From positions 1 through 49,158 of the forward strand of contig JANQOZ010000079.1 in assembly GCA_028285525.1 (NCBI GenBank): a DNA stretch of 49,158 nucleotides, given 5' to 3'. The DNA is from Lysobacterales bacterium. GTDB lineage: Bacteria > Pseudomonadota > Gammaproteobacteria > Xanthomonadales > SZUA-38. This document shows positions 17,707-26,761 of the stretch, piece after piece (within the stretch, counting starts at the first letter, position 1; each line of letters opens with the position of its first letter). The position numbers and the translations under genes are program-made. The notes under the pieces were generated by a model that was not told the DNA's origin, ran no database searches, and saw only the letters and a list, made by a program, of their open reading frames with translations.

Positions 17707-18606
17707 ATGCTAGTTCGAGGCGTCATCCTCATGCTGCTGGCCAGCGGCTGCTTTGCGGTGATGAACACGCTGGTCGCCCTCGGCGGGCAGACGCTGCCCG
17801 CGATTGAGCTCGTGTTCTTACGCAACGTGTTTGGGCTGTTGGTGTGCCTGCCGCTGCTGCCGCGCGTGCTGCCGGCCATCTTCCGCTCCAGCAACCACGG
17901 CCTGTACCTGCTGCGCGCGCTGGTGAGTTTCTGCGCCATGCTGGTCTGGTTCTGGTCGCTCAATCAGCTGCCGCTGGCGGAGGCGGTCAGCCTCTCATTT
18001 ACGCTGCCGCTGTTTGTGATCGCCGGCGCCGCACTGTTCCTGGGCGAAGCCGTCGGCCCCCGCCGATGGCTCGCAACGGCCGCCGGTTTTGTCGGCGTGC
18101 TGGTGATCCTGCGCCCCGGCTTTATCCCCGTCTCGCTGGCGTCGGTGGCGGTGGTGTTTTCAACGGCGCTGATGGCCGCAGCGGTTCTGATGGTGAAAAA
18201 CCTTTCCAACACCGAGGATCCGCTGGTCATCGTGCTCTATCTGCTGCTGATCATGCTGCCGGTATCGGGCGTGGCGAGCATTCCGGTATGGGTCACGCCG
18301 TCGCCCAAGGTCTGGGTCCTGATGGCGGCACTGGGCTTTTTCGCTACCGTTGCTCAATGGCTGTTCACCACCGCCATGCGGGGACGGGACGTCTCCATCC
18401 TTGCGCCGCTGGATTTTTTCCGCCTGCCGTTCACGGCGCTGCTCGCTTACTGGCTCTTCGATCAGCTGCCGTCGTTTTGGACCTGGATGGGAGCCGGCAT
18501 CATCTTTGCCGCGAATCTCTACATCGTGCGGCGTGAGGCGACGCTGGCCCGCGAGCGACAGAAAGCGCCAGCGCCGCCCGCCGGGGCTGAACCGGGTTCG
18601 TGTTGA
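17707..18606 (+). CDS. DMT-superfamily (EamA) transporter
   Basis: 299 residues, about ten hydrophobic helices in two EamA repeats, the usual drug/metabolite transporter layout. The first repeat ends near SLSFTLPLFVIAGAALFLGE and the second near LDFFRLPFTALLAYWLF, both typical helix 4-5 regions. The ATG at 17707 begins directly at the first helix; the frame is open much further upstream but that part overlaps the SRAP gene. It lies 76 bases after the SRAP gene. Substrate is unknown (metabolite or amino-acid efflux is usual). The C terminus is an Ala/Pro-rich cytosolic tail. Confidence 0.88.
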   Translation: MLVRGVILMLLASGCFAVMNTLVALGGQTLPAIELVFLRNVFGLLVCLPLLPRVLPAIFRSSNHGLYLLRALVSFCAMLVWFWSLNQLPLAEAVSLSFTLPLFVIAGAALFLGEAVGPRRWLATAAGFVGVLVILRPGFIPVSLASVAVVFSTALMAAAVLMVKNLSNTEDPLVIVLYLLLIMLPVSGVASIPVWVTPSPKVWVLMAALGFFATVAQWLFTTAMRGRDVSILAPLDFFRLPFTALLAYWLFDQLPSFWTWMGAGIIFAANLYIVRREATLARERQKAPAPPAGAEPGSC

Positions 18607-18633
18607 CCTAACGGTGAGCCGCGGCTTGCGGTC

Positions 18634-20358
18634 TTAGCCGATATCCAGTGGCGGAATGCCGGAGTTCTTCGCGGGGATGGGGCCCAGATCGGGTACGCCG
18701 TCGATGCTGACGGGCTTGGCTTCGTAGGTATAACGACAGAACTCGGTGGTGCGATCTGCCAGACCGTTGACCTGCAGCATCGAGTCGTGAATCTGCATGT
18801 CCTCACGCCAGCAGGTCAGCCACGGAACGCCGGTCTCGGTGTGAAACGGCGGCACCAGCAGGTACTGCTTGCTCGCATCTTTGGCGCTGAAGCCGCGAGC
18901 CAACAGCCCACGTGCCGGCGGCACCCTTCGTCCCGGCAGGTCGGCCAGCACTGCGGCCGGCTTGAAATCCTGGCCCATCACGGCGAGCCCTACCTCAACC
19001 TCATCGGGATCCGGTGCCTGCAGCCACTTGACGGCGGCGACCATCCAGATGGCATCACGCTCACTGATGGACGTGGTGCTGATGGCGACCAGCTCGCCTA
19101 CGCGGATCTGCATGTTTTCCGGCTTCTCGAAACGCAGCCGATAGCCGCCCAGGCTCTGATTCAGGATCTCCGCCTCGTGGATCGGCGGGCGAAAACGCTG
19201 GTCGCTGCCGGCGACCCAGTTGTTGATGGAGCCAGCCTGCTGCGTCAGCCGTTCGTTGCCGGTCTCCTCGAGAAACTGGCCGAAGCTCTGCTCGCCCGCC
19301 GCCATAAAGTGAATGCCGTTGAGCCCGATGACAATTCGGGCCTTGTGGGTGGCCGGCAGGCGCTTGTGGCGCCGCTCGATCCGCTGGCCCCAGGTGGCGG
19401 TCAGCTGGCGCAGCAGCATGCCGTCGAGGATCAGCGTTTCGTGGCCGTTTGCCTTCAGCGGGATATCTCTCGAGCTGCCGTTTTCCGCGGTCAACAGCTT
19501 TTGCAGGCGCGTCTTCAGAGCGCTCAGGTCAAATACAAAATCGCCGTCCAGCGGATCGTCCTCCAGGACGAGGAGCGGTGCGCAGTCGCTGTCGACGGCG
19601 ACGGCAAACTGGTCGGCTGAAGCGCGACCGCTGCGGACGGTGGTGTCGTCGCGCCAGATTTCGCACGCTTTGTGAACCTGGATGATGGCTCGCTGGCTCA
19701 GGCGCTGCGGGTCGCACAGGCCGAGCAGCGCCACACGTTTATAGATGTCGCAGATTCGATGGGATCGGTTGGCCCAGCCCAGCGTGTCGGTCAGGGCGCG
19801 GTTTTCCAGTCCGTTCTGTACCGCAAACGCGTAGAGCGTGTGGATCTCTGACCACGTTCCCGTGGGCGGCGCGCGATACAGCTGCCCGCAGCGAAAGATC
19901 AGCTGTTCACAGCAGGACAGCGCCCGGTGGATGGCGAGCGCCCCGGGCCGGCGGCCCACCACCGAGAAGCGAGACGACTCGTTGGCCAGCTGGTGGGCAA
20001 CCAGCCGATAGCCGAGGGCCAGCTCGCGGAAAAAGTGAATGACGGTGCGTCCCGTCTTGTCGATCTTGTCGTTGAGCGGGAAGACCGCATCGTGGTACTG
20101 CTTGTCCAGCACGTTGACCACCGCGAGACACGGTTCGGTGACGTTCTCCAGCGCGTGCAGGCGAAAGCGTGCACTGACCCGGGTGTGGTTGAGCTCCTGG
20201 ACGCCGGACAGCAGCTCGTTTCCCGCGGCCGTGACGTTGGCGAGCGGCAGCGACGCCAGCCATTCATCGAAGCTCTTGCGGCTGGCAAAACGGGAGCTCC
20301 GCGCAGGCTTTTCCTGCTGCGGGGTCGCTGTCGCCAGTGATACAACTCGAGGTTCCAC
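18634..20358 (-). CDS. Conserved protein of unknown function, possible divergent PilZ-like region
   Basis: 574 residues, soluble, no signal peptide or membrane helix. The first half (about 30-260) looks mostly helical, with stretches such as DKTGRTVIHFFRELALGYRL. The second half appears beta-rich. Around the segment EAEILNQSLGGYRLRF (about residue 390) there is an N-x-S-x-x-G element followed by VGELVAIS. This resembles the second half of the c-di-GMP-binding PilZ signature, but the preceding Arg motif is not clear. I therefore call the domain only as possible and do not assign c-di-GMP binding. The start is GTG with GGAG about 12 bases upstream. It stands alone, convergent with the DMT permease and divergent from gdhA. 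Confidence 0.7.
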   Translation of the reverse strand: MEPRVVSLATATPQQEKPARSSRFASRKSFDEWLASLPLANVTAAGNELLSGVQELNHTRVSARFRLHALENVTEPCLAVVNVLDKQYHDAVFPLNDKIDKTGRTVIHFFRELALGYRLVAHQLANESSRFSVVGRRPGALAIHRALSCCEQLIFRCGQLYRAPPTGTWSEIHTLYAFAVQNGLENRALTDTLGWANRSHRICDIYKRVALLGLCDPQRLSQRAIIQVHKACEIWRDDTTVRSGRASADQFAVAVDSDCAPLLVLEDDPLDGDFVFDLSALKTRLQKLLTAENGSSRDIPLKANGHETLILDGMLLRQLTATWGQRIERRHKRLPATHKARIVIGLNGIHFMAAGEQSFGQFLEETGNERLTQQAGSINNWVAGSDQRFRPPIHEAEILNQSLGGYRLRFEKPENMQIRVGELVAISTTSISERDAIWMVAAVKWLQAPDPDEVEVGLAVMGQDFKPAAVLADLPGRRVPPARGLLARGFSAKDASKQYLLVPPFHTETGVPWLTCWREDMQIHDSMLQVNGLADRTTEFCRYTYEAKPVSIDGVPDLGPIPAKNSGIPPLDIG

Positions 20359-20629
20359 TAAGTACCGCTCTCCGGATCAACGATTGGGCCAGGCTCTGCT
20401 GAGTATACTCGCTTGCCCAAGAATTTCCCTTCAGACAATGGCATAGAAGCTTTGGAGCCGGGATTTTTTAGTCTCAGCCGGACGCTTTCGGCGCGTTCTC
20501 GCGCTGCCTGATTCGGACGCTGCGGCGTTTCGTGCGTCGCAGGTTCGTCAGATTGTACTCGACCACCTTACGGACTATCTTTAATACTCACTGAAGTTTA
20601 CGTTCACCAAGGGAAAGGGGAAAACCACC
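20359..20629. other. Divergent intergenic region upstream of gdhA
   Basis: 271 gene-free bases between two divergently transcribed genes. On the minus strand a TATACT box (complement at 20402-20407) lies about 45 bases before the 574-residue gene. On the plus strand TAATAC at 20582-20587 lies about 40 bases before gdhA. Neither has a good -35 partner at 17 bases, so the promoter calls are weak. The gdhA ribosome site is clear: AAAGGGG at 20614-20620, nine bases before the ATG. I see no small gene or riboswitch. Confidence 0.4.
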
Positions 20630-21979
20630 ATGCCGTACGATACCGTTCATTCGCTAGAGGAGTTCATGAGCGGCCTGAAGCGCCGTAATCCGGGCGAGCA
20701 CGAGTTTCACCAGGCCGTCTATGAGGTCGCTCAGTCGATTCTCCCGTTTATCAAGGACAAGCCGCAGTATCGCGACAATCAGATCCTTGAAAGATTGTCG
20801 GAGCCGGATCGGATCATTTCGTTCCGTGTCTGCTGGCAGGACGATGAGGGGCAGGTCCGGGTCAATCGGGGGTACCGGGTCCAGCACTGCAACGCGATCG
20901 GGCCCTATAAAGGTGGAATCCGTTTTCACCACAACGTGACCCAAAGCATCCTGAAGTTTCTGGCCTTCGAGCAGACCTTTAAGAACAGCCTGACCGGCCT
21001 GCCGATGGGCGGCGGCAAGGGCGGCTCAGACTTCAACCCGAAAGGTAAGTCTGACGCCGAGGTCATGCGGTTCTGTCAGTCGTTCATGACCGAGCTGCGG
21101 CGCCACATCGGCCCGTATACCGACGTACCGGCCGGCGACATCGGCGTGGGCGCGCGGGAGATCAGCTACATGTTTGGCCAGTATCTGCGTTTGCAGAACG
21201 AGTTTACCGGCGTGCTGACGGGTAAAGGACTGGCTTTCGGCGGCAGCCTGATCAGAACGGAGGCCACCGGCTACGGGGCGGTGTACTTTATGGAGGACAT
21301 GCTGGCGCATCAAAACGACGGCTTTGAGGGCAAGACCTGCCTGGTGTCCGGCTCGGGCAACGTGGCTCAGTTTACGGTCGAGAAAATCAATCACCTCGGC
21401 GGCAAGGTTGTGACGCTGTCGGACTCCGGCGGCTTTATCCACGACCCCGAGGGCATCAACGAAGAGAAGCTGGAGTTCATCAAAGATCTCAAAAACAACC
21501 GACGCGGACGAATCTCCGAATACACGGAAAAGTACGGCGGTACCTACCACGAGGGCGAGCGGCCCTGGGCGGTGCCATGCGATCTCGCGTTCCCCTGTGC
21601 AACCCAAAACGAAATTGGCGCGGACGACGCCAAGGTGATGATCAGCAACGGCTGTAAGGGTGTTGCTGAAGGCGCCAACATGCCGTCCGATCAGGCGGCG
21701 ATCGATCAGTATCTGGAAGCCCATTTAATGTACGGCCCCAGTAAAGCGGCCAACGCTGGCGGCGTGGCCGTCTCGGGTCTGGAGATGACCCAGAACAGCA
21801 TGCGCCTGTCCTGGACCCGCGATGAGCTGGATACGCGGCTGCGGGAGATCATGCTAGGCATTCACGGCCAGTGCGTCGAGTACGGCCAGAAAGAAGGCTG
21901 GGTCAACTACCTCGAAGGCGCCAACATCGCCGGCTTCGTGAAGGTGGCTGACGCCATGCTCGCCTACGGAGTGGTCTAA
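20630..21979 (+). CDS. gdhA: NADP-type glutamate dehydrogenase
   Basis: Class I hexameric glutamate dehydrogenase (about 450 residues, here 449), which reductively aminates 2-oxoglutarate with NADPH and ammonium. Substrate-site lysines K94 (GPYKGG), K118 and K130 (PMGGGKGGSDF) are present, with catalytic D170 in PAGDIGVG. The dinucleotide fold has GSGNVAQ, and Ser (LSDSGG) where NAD enzymes often have an acidic residue at the end of beta-2; this favours NADP. The start is supported by a strong ribosome site nine bases upstream. It is a monocistronic-looking gene, followed by the peptidase after 69 bases without a visible terminator. Confidence 0.97.
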   Translation: MPYDTVHSLEEFMSGLKRRNPGEHEFHQAVYEVAQSILPFIKDKPQYRDNQILERLSEPDRIISFRVCWQDDEGQVRVNRGYRVQHCNAIGPYKGGIRFHHNVTQSILKFLAFEQTFKNSLTGLPMGGGKGGSDFNPKGKSDAEVMRFCQSFMTELRRHIGPYTDVPAGDIGVGAREISYMFGQYLRLQNEFTGVLTGKGLAFGGSLIRTEATGYGAVYFMEDMLAHQNDGFEGKTCLVSGSGNVAQFTVEKINHLGGKVVTLSDSGGFIHDPEGINEEKLEFIKDLKNNRRGRISEYTEKYGGTYHEGERPWAVPCDLAFPCATQNEIGADDAKVMISNGCKGVAEGANMPSDQAAIDQYLEAHLMYGPSKAANAGGVAVSGLEMTQNSMRLSWTRDELDTRLREIMLGIHGQCVEYGQKEGWVNYLEGANIAGFVKVADAMLAYGVV

Positions 21980-22048
21980 CGCTGTATTGGTCCTTCTTTG
22001 GCAATCGAACTCAATGACGAGCGGTCATTGAGAAAAAGCACCCGCCGA

Positions 22049-24133
22049 ATGCGGTTGCCATCGGTTGAGAGTCAGCAGGCCTCAAGAAGGCGTCGGTCTA
22101 CCCGTCGCCTTCTGCTGGCGCTGGCGGCAGCTCTGAATCTGGCGGTCTGTGTTGCACCCGCGGCGCAGACCGTTTTTTCAGGTCTGACGCCAGACCGTCT
22201 CTGGCAGCTGGTCCGCGCCGGCGCGCCGGCCGTATCGCCCGACGGCAAATGGGTGGCCTTTACGGTTACGGCGTTTGCCGAAAACGCCGATCTGCCAAGT
22301 GTCGATATCTGGCTGGTCGACAGCGCGGGCAAAGACGAACCTCGTCAGCTCACCCGCAACGCCGGAGTTGACTTTGATCCCGCCTGGGCGCCTGACAGCC
22401 GCAGCATCGTCTACGCAGCGGTTACCGATGACAGCCCCCACAGCCAGATTTTCTTGCTCAATCTTCGGGGCGGCGCGCCGCAGCCGCTGACCGATCTGCC
22501 CACCGCGGCGACCCGTCCCCGGTTTGCCGGCGCCAGCGACACCGTGTTTTTTCAGGCGGCCACCTTTCCGGGCATCGGCTCTGACTTCGAGACACTGCGG
22601 GAGCGTGTGGAAGACTCCGAACGGCGGCGACGCTTTGCGCGCGCTACCGACACCCGCGTTGTCGGTACGTATGAGCAGGATCCAGAGCTGATCCAACACG
22701 TATTCAGCCTCGGCCTGGATACCGGCGTGATTACAGACCTGATGCCATCGGTGGCCGCGACGGGCAGCGTCGTGCCTTTCGAATGGGACCTGGCCCCCAA
22801 CGGACGCTATCTCGCCTACACGGCCAACAGCTCCCCGCCACCGTACGTTTCTCGTAACTCGGACGTGTTTCTACTCAATCTCGAGTCAGGCGAGGCGACC
22901 AACCTCACGTCCGCCAATCCGGGCAGCGACACGCGGCCGGTTTTCTCGCGGGCGGGTGACTCCCTCCTGTTCGGTCAGCGTCGTCGGCCCGACGCGCTGG
23001 ATGAGTTTCGATCGCTGATTCGCCATGATCTTCGCAGCGGGAAAAACACCGCGGTGACCAATTCGGAGCAGCTCTCTCCTGAACGATGGGTGACCTCCAG
23101 CGATGGGCGTCAGATCTACTTTCTCGCTCAGGATCAGGGTCAGCGAAAGGTCTTTCGGGTTGGCGCGGCTGGCGGCAAAGCGCGCCCGCTGACCAACGAT
23201 GGCAGCTACAGCGGTCTCAGGGCGGGCGCTGACGACGAGCTCTTTCTCCTGCATGAGTCCCTGCTCGAGCCGCCGGCCATTCACCGCCTGGACGAAAACG
23301 CGCGACACCCTCGCAAGCTGACGCGGTTTAACGAGGCATTCCTGCAGAACACCCGTCAGCCCCAGGTTGGCGAACGGCGATTTCCCGTCGCAGACGGGTC
23401 TCAGATCCATGCTTTCACGATTCGGCCACCAGGTTGGCGTGAATCGGTTCGCTGGCCCGTCATCATCGCGCTGCATGGCGGCCCGCATGGCGCGTGGCTC
23501 GATGAATTCAACTGGCGCTGGAATCTCGCGCTGATGGCAAGCCGAGGCTATCTGGTAGTCGCCCTGAACGTTCGAGGCTCAACCGGCTACGGCCAGGCGT
23601 TTGCCAGCGCGATTAACGGCAGCCCGCTCGAACTGCCGTCGGCCGACGTGCTGGCGGCGGCGAATGCGCTCGCGGAAGAACCTTTCGTAGACCCGCAGCA
23701 GATCATGGTTGTCGGTGGGTCCTACGGCGGTCTGCTCGCGCTGTGGGTGTTGTCGCAGAGCGACCAGTTTGCCCGCGGTGTCGTGCACGCGCCGGTCGTT
23801 GAGCAGCGAATCATTTACGGCAGCGACTATCCCTGGGGCCGGGAGCTCACCTGGGGGATGCCGCCATGGCGCGGCGGCGCCAGAGCTCCCGCATCGCCCA
23901 GCGAGCGGTTTCAGCAGATTCGCACGCCGGTGCTGGCGCTGCACGGGGAGGCTGACACGCGGGTTTCCGCAACGCACAGCAGGCTGCTGCATAACGTGTT
24001 GACCGACCTCGGGGTGCCCTCCCGGCTGGTGTTGTTCCCGGATGAGGGCCACAGCATCAGCCGTCCGAACGCCGCGAAGATCTGGTGGCAGGAGCTCTTT
24101 TCCTGGCTGGAAGCGGCGTCCGAGGGCGCCTGA
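22049..24133 (+). CDS. Exported S9-family (prolyl oligopeptidase-type) peptidase
   Basis: 694 residues from the ATG at 22049. An arginine-rich n-region followed by LLLALAAALNLAVCV and APAAQ reads as a signal peptide, so the enzyme should act in the periplasm or outside. A beta-propeller of WD40/TolB type with Asp-Pro-Trp/Asp-Ser-Arg repeats covers about 40-390. An alpha/beta-hydrolase domain follows, with the catalytic triad S558 (GGSYGG), D636 (HGEADTR) and H668 (DEGHS). The fold and motif match acylaminoacyl/dipeptidyl peptidase subfamily S9C. An in-frame TTG at 21998 could add 17 residues; neither start has a good Shine-Dalgarno sequence. It is the last gene before the cytochrome cluster. 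Confidence 0.9.
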   Translation: MRLPSVESQQASRRRRSTRRLLLALAAALNLAVCVAPAAQTVFSGLTPDRLWQLVRAGAPAVSPDGKWVAFTVTAFAENADLPSVDIWLVDSAGKDEPRQLTRNAGVDFDPAWAPDSRSIVYAAVTDDSPHSQIFLLNLRGGAPQPLTDLPTAATRPRFAGASDTVFFQAATFPGIGSDFETLRERVEDSERRRRFARATDTRVVGTYEQDPELIQHVFSLGLDTGVITDLMPSVAATGSVVPFEWDLAPNGRYLAYTANSSPPPYVSRNSDVFLLNLESGEATNLTSANPGSDTRPVFSRAGDSLLFGQRRRPDALDEFRSLIRHDLRSGKNTAVTNSEQLSPERWVTSSDGRQIYFLAQDQGQRKVFRVGAAGGKARPLTNDGSYSGLRAGADDELFLLHESLLEPPAIHRLDENARHPRKLTRFNEAFLQNTRQPQVGERRFPVADGSQIHAFTIRPPGWRESVRWPVIIALHGGPHGAWLDEFNWRWNLALMASRGYLVVALNVRGSTGYGQAFASAINGSPLELPSADVLAAANALAEEPFVDPQQIMVVGGSYGGLLALWVLSQSDQFARGVVHAPVVEQRIIYGSDYPWGRELTWGMPPWRGGARAPASPSERFQQIRTPVLALHGEADTRVSATHSRLLHNVLTDLGVPSRLVLFPDEGHSISRPNAAKIWWQELFSWLEAASEGA

Positions 24134-24185
24134 ATGGCGACCTTTTTTGAGTGTCACCTACACCAGACACAGGGCCGTGTCGAAT

Positions 24186-24214
24186 TTGCTTTCGGCAGGG
24201 GATTGATCTATAAA
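24186..24214 (+). promoter_or_regulatory. Candidate sigma70 promoter of the cytochrome gene cluster
   Basis: TTGCTT at 24186-24191 and TATAAA at 24209-24214 are separated by exactly 17 bases, in the 213-base gap before the six-gene cluster. Transcription would start about 24221 and give a leader of roughly 125 bases. This is a pattern match only. Confidence 0.5.
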
Positions 24215-24223
24215 ACTTAAGGT

Positions 24224-24288
24224 CCTTTGAAACTGACTCAATACACCTGCATAGGGGCATGGTGCTGGGCTCAAAAAGGTTTCAAAGG
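24224..24288. repeat. 10-bp inverted repeat in the leader of the cytochrome cluster
   Basis: CCTTTGAAAC at 24224-24233 and GTTTCAAAGG at 24279-24288 are perfect inverted copies, 45 bases apart, just downstream of the candidate promoter. They could be paired operator half-sites for a looping regulator, or arms of an RNA hairpin with a large loop. There is no T-run after the second arm, so it is not a simple terminator. The sequence does not match CRP or FNR consensus sites. Confidence 0.5.
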
Positions 24289-24346
24289 TTACCGGCTTGT
24301 AGGGGAAGCACGCGCGTGAACAGGATGTCAGTTACAGGGGAGCGCC

Positions 24347-26749
24347 ATGGCGGAAGTCTTTGAGATTGCCGTGGTCGGCTCGGGTCCGGCGGGCCTGAGC
24401 GCAGCAGCCAGAGCAGCGGAGGCCGGCGTCTCCCACGTCCTGCTCGAAACCGAGCTGCACCTATCCAATACCATCTACCGATACCAGAAGGGCAAACACG
24501 TCATGGCTGAGCCTGACATCCTGCCCCTTCGCAGCCCGCTCGATTTTGTGGCAGGCCCCAGGGAGGCCGTCTTAGGCGCCTGGGACAAGGGTATCGCCCA
24601 CCACAAAACCAACGTGTACCACCAGAACGAAGTGATCGCGATTGAAAAGCAGTCCGATCAATTCAAGCTGACGGTCAAAGGCGGTGGTGAGATCCACGCC
24701 AAGAGCGTGGTCCTTTCCATTGGCCTTCAGGGAAATTTCCGTAAGCTCGGCACGCCGGGCGAGGACCTGCCCTTCGTCCAGTACACGCTCGACGACCCGG
24801 ACGAGTACGCCGACGAAACCATCATGGTGATCGGTGCGGGCGATGCGGCCATCGAGAACGCTGTGTCCCTGGCCAAACAGAACCGCGTCATCATCGTGAA
24901 CCGGCGCGACGAGTTTGCGCGGGCCAAGGACGCCAACGAAGCGGCGATTCTGAAGGCTATCGAAGACGGCAAGGTCGAAGTTTTCTACAACACCACCATC
25001 GAGCGCGTCGATGCTGTGGAAGGCGCGGAAAAGCCCGGCAAGATTGTTCTGAATACGCCCGACGGCCAGGCGGAAGTTGAGCTCGATCGAATTATCGCCC
25101 GTCTGGGCGCCATTCCGCCCCGTCGCTTTGTCGAGAGCTGCGGCATCGTGTTTCCGAACGACGACCCTGCTTCGGTGCCGGAGATCACGCCCAAGTACGA
25201 ATCGAACGTCGAGGGGCTCTATATTATCGGCGCCCTCGCCGGCTACCCGCTGATCAAGCAGGCGATGAACCAGGGCTATGAGGTCGTTGAGTTCATCAAA
25301 GGCAACGACGTAGAGCCCGCGGACGAACCGCTCCTCCGAAGCAAGTTCCAGGAAATGCCCGGCTTCACCACGGTGCACGACGCGCTGGTCAAGGTGCAGA
25401 ACAACGTGCGCCTGCTGGCGCCGATCACCGAGCTGCAGCTGCGGGAGTTCATGCTCGACAGCGACGTTCGCACGCCGGTGCCCGGTGAGAAGATCTTTTC
25501 GATCAACGACTACACGAACACGTTCTTCAGCATCGTCGAGGGCCAGGTCAATATCGTCGTCGACGAGGAGACCGGCCGCACCATCAGCCTTGGCGCGGGC
25601 GAGTTCTTTGGCGAGATGAGCCTCATCTCCGGTCGCCGCCGGTCGGCAACCGCCATCGCTGGCCAGGGCGCTGTGCTGATCGAGACGCCGCGACGCACGA
25701 TGAACAAACTGATCAACTCGGTTGACGCGGTCAAGCGGGTGATCGACGAAGCGTTCATCATGCGGGTCATTCAGTCGCGCTTCGCGCCCGACACGCCGGC
25801 GAACAAGCTGCAGGACATTGTTGCGGCCGCCACCATCCAGAACTACCGGGCTGGTGACGTGTTGTTCGAGGAAGGCGAAAGCGGCGACTGCATTCACCTG
25901 GTGCGGGTCGGCTCGCTGACGATCTCTCGAACAATCGGCGGTCGCGAGGTGGTGCTTTCCTATGTACCCGCCGGCAACTATGTCGGCGAAATGGCGCTGC
26001 TCGGCGACAACACGCGTTCAGCCACGGCGAAAGCCGCGATTGCAACCGAGACGATCCAGCTCGACGGCGAAGCCTTCAAACAGCTGCTCCTGCGCGAGCC
26101 CGAGCTTCGGCTGCGGCTGCAGGCCGAATACCGGCAGCGCGCGGCGGCTAACCTCAGCATGGAGGCGCAGCCCGAAGGCGGCGACGTCATCTCCTTCCTG
26201 GTGGCGCAGGGTGTCGGCGAAGCCACCGATATTCTGCTGATCGACGAGGCGCTCTGCGTTCGCTGCGATAACTGCGAAAAAGCCTGCGCTGAAACCCACA
26301 ACGGCACCTCGCGCCTGAACCGGGAAGCGGGACCAACCTACGCCACGGTGCACGTACCAACCTCATGTCGCCACTGCGAGCATCCGCACTGCATGAAGGA
26401 CTGCCCGCCTGACGCGATTCACCGGGCGCCTAACGGCGAGGTGTTTATCGCCGATAACTGCATCGGCTGCGGCAACTGCCAGCGCAACTGCCCTTACGGC
26501 GTGATCCATATGTCCGCGCAGATGCCCAAAAAGCCCGGGATTCTTCAGTGGCTGATGTTCGGCCGCGGCCCTGGCCCTGGACAGGATCCGGCCGGCAAGA
26601 AGAAAGCCAAGGGCGAGAAGAAGGCCGTGAAGTGCGATATGTGCAAAGGCATCAAGGGTGGGCCGGCGTGCGTTCGATCCTGCCCGACCGGGGCAGCGAT
26701 ACGCATCAGTCCGGAAGAGCTGTCGTCTTACGCGCAGTCGCTGAGCTGA
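24347..26749 (+). CDS. FAD/NAD(P) oxidoreductase fused to two cNMP-binding domains and a four-cluster ferredoxin
   Basis: 800 residues, no signal peptide or membrane helix, so cytosolic. Residues 1-325 are a thioredoxin-reductase-like flavoprotein: FAD loop GSGPAG 11-16 and NAD(P) loop GAGDAA 163-168. This part has a single cysteine (C265), so the CxxC of thioredoxin reductase is missing. Residues about 355-455 and 490-590 are two cyclic-nucleotide-binding domains, each with an intact phosphate-binding cassette (E423/R432 and E548/R557). Residues 635-785 hold sixteen cysteines in four groups (637-647, 674-686, 705-715, 763-779), as in DmsB/NrfC-type four-cluster subunits. The inferred role is electron exchange between NAD(P)H and the membrane partner 12 bases downstream, gated by cAMP or cGMP. 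A clear AGGGGAG ribosome site precedes it. The domain combination is unusual. Confidence 0.9.
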   Translation: MAEVFEIAVVGSGPAGLSAAARAAEAGVSHVLLETELHLSNTIYRYQKGKHVMAEPDILPLRSPLDFVAGPREAVLGAWDKGIAHHKTNVYHQNEVIAIEKQSDQFKLTVKGGGEIHAKSVVLSIGLQGNFRKLGTPGEDLPFVQYTLDDPDEYADETIMVIGAGDAAIENAVSLAKQNRVIIVNRRDEFARAKDANEAAILKAIEDGKVEVFYNTTIERVDAVEGAEKPGKIVLNTPDGQAEVELDRIIARLGAIPPRRFVESCGIVFPNDDPASVPEITPKYESNVEGLYIIGALAGYPLIKQAMNQGYEVVEFIKGNDVEPADEPLLRSKFQEMPGFTTVHDALVKVQNNVRLLAPITELQLREFMLDSDVRTPVPGEKIFSINDYTNTFFSIVEGQVNIVVDEETGRTISLGAGEFFGEMSLISGRRRSATAIAGQGAVLIETPRRTMNKLINSVDAVKRVIDEAFIMRVIQSRFAPDTPANKLQDIVAAATIQNYRAGDVLFEEGESGDCIHLVRVGSLTISRTIGGREVVLSYVPAGNYVGEMALLGDNTRSATAKAAIATETIQLDGEAFKQLLLREPELRLRLQAEYRQRAAANLSMEAQPEGGDVISFLVAQGVGEATDILLIDEALCVRCDNCEKACAETHNGTSRLNREAGPTYATVHVPTSCRHCEHPHCMKDCPPDAIHRAPNGEVFIADNCIGCGNCQRNCPYGVIHMSAQMPKKPGILQWLMFGRGPGPGQDPAGKKKAKGEKKAVKCDMCKGIKGGPACVRSCPTGAAIRISPEELSSYAQSLS

Positions 26750-26761
26750 CGGGGTCGAACC

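Noticed and set aside
24572-25897. Long minus-strand open frame (441 codons) opposite the FAD/cNMP/Fe-S gene
   Set aside because: Mirror frame of a GC-rich real gene; Leu/Arg/His/Val-rich with no domain, and the plus-strand protein has clear motifs throughout.
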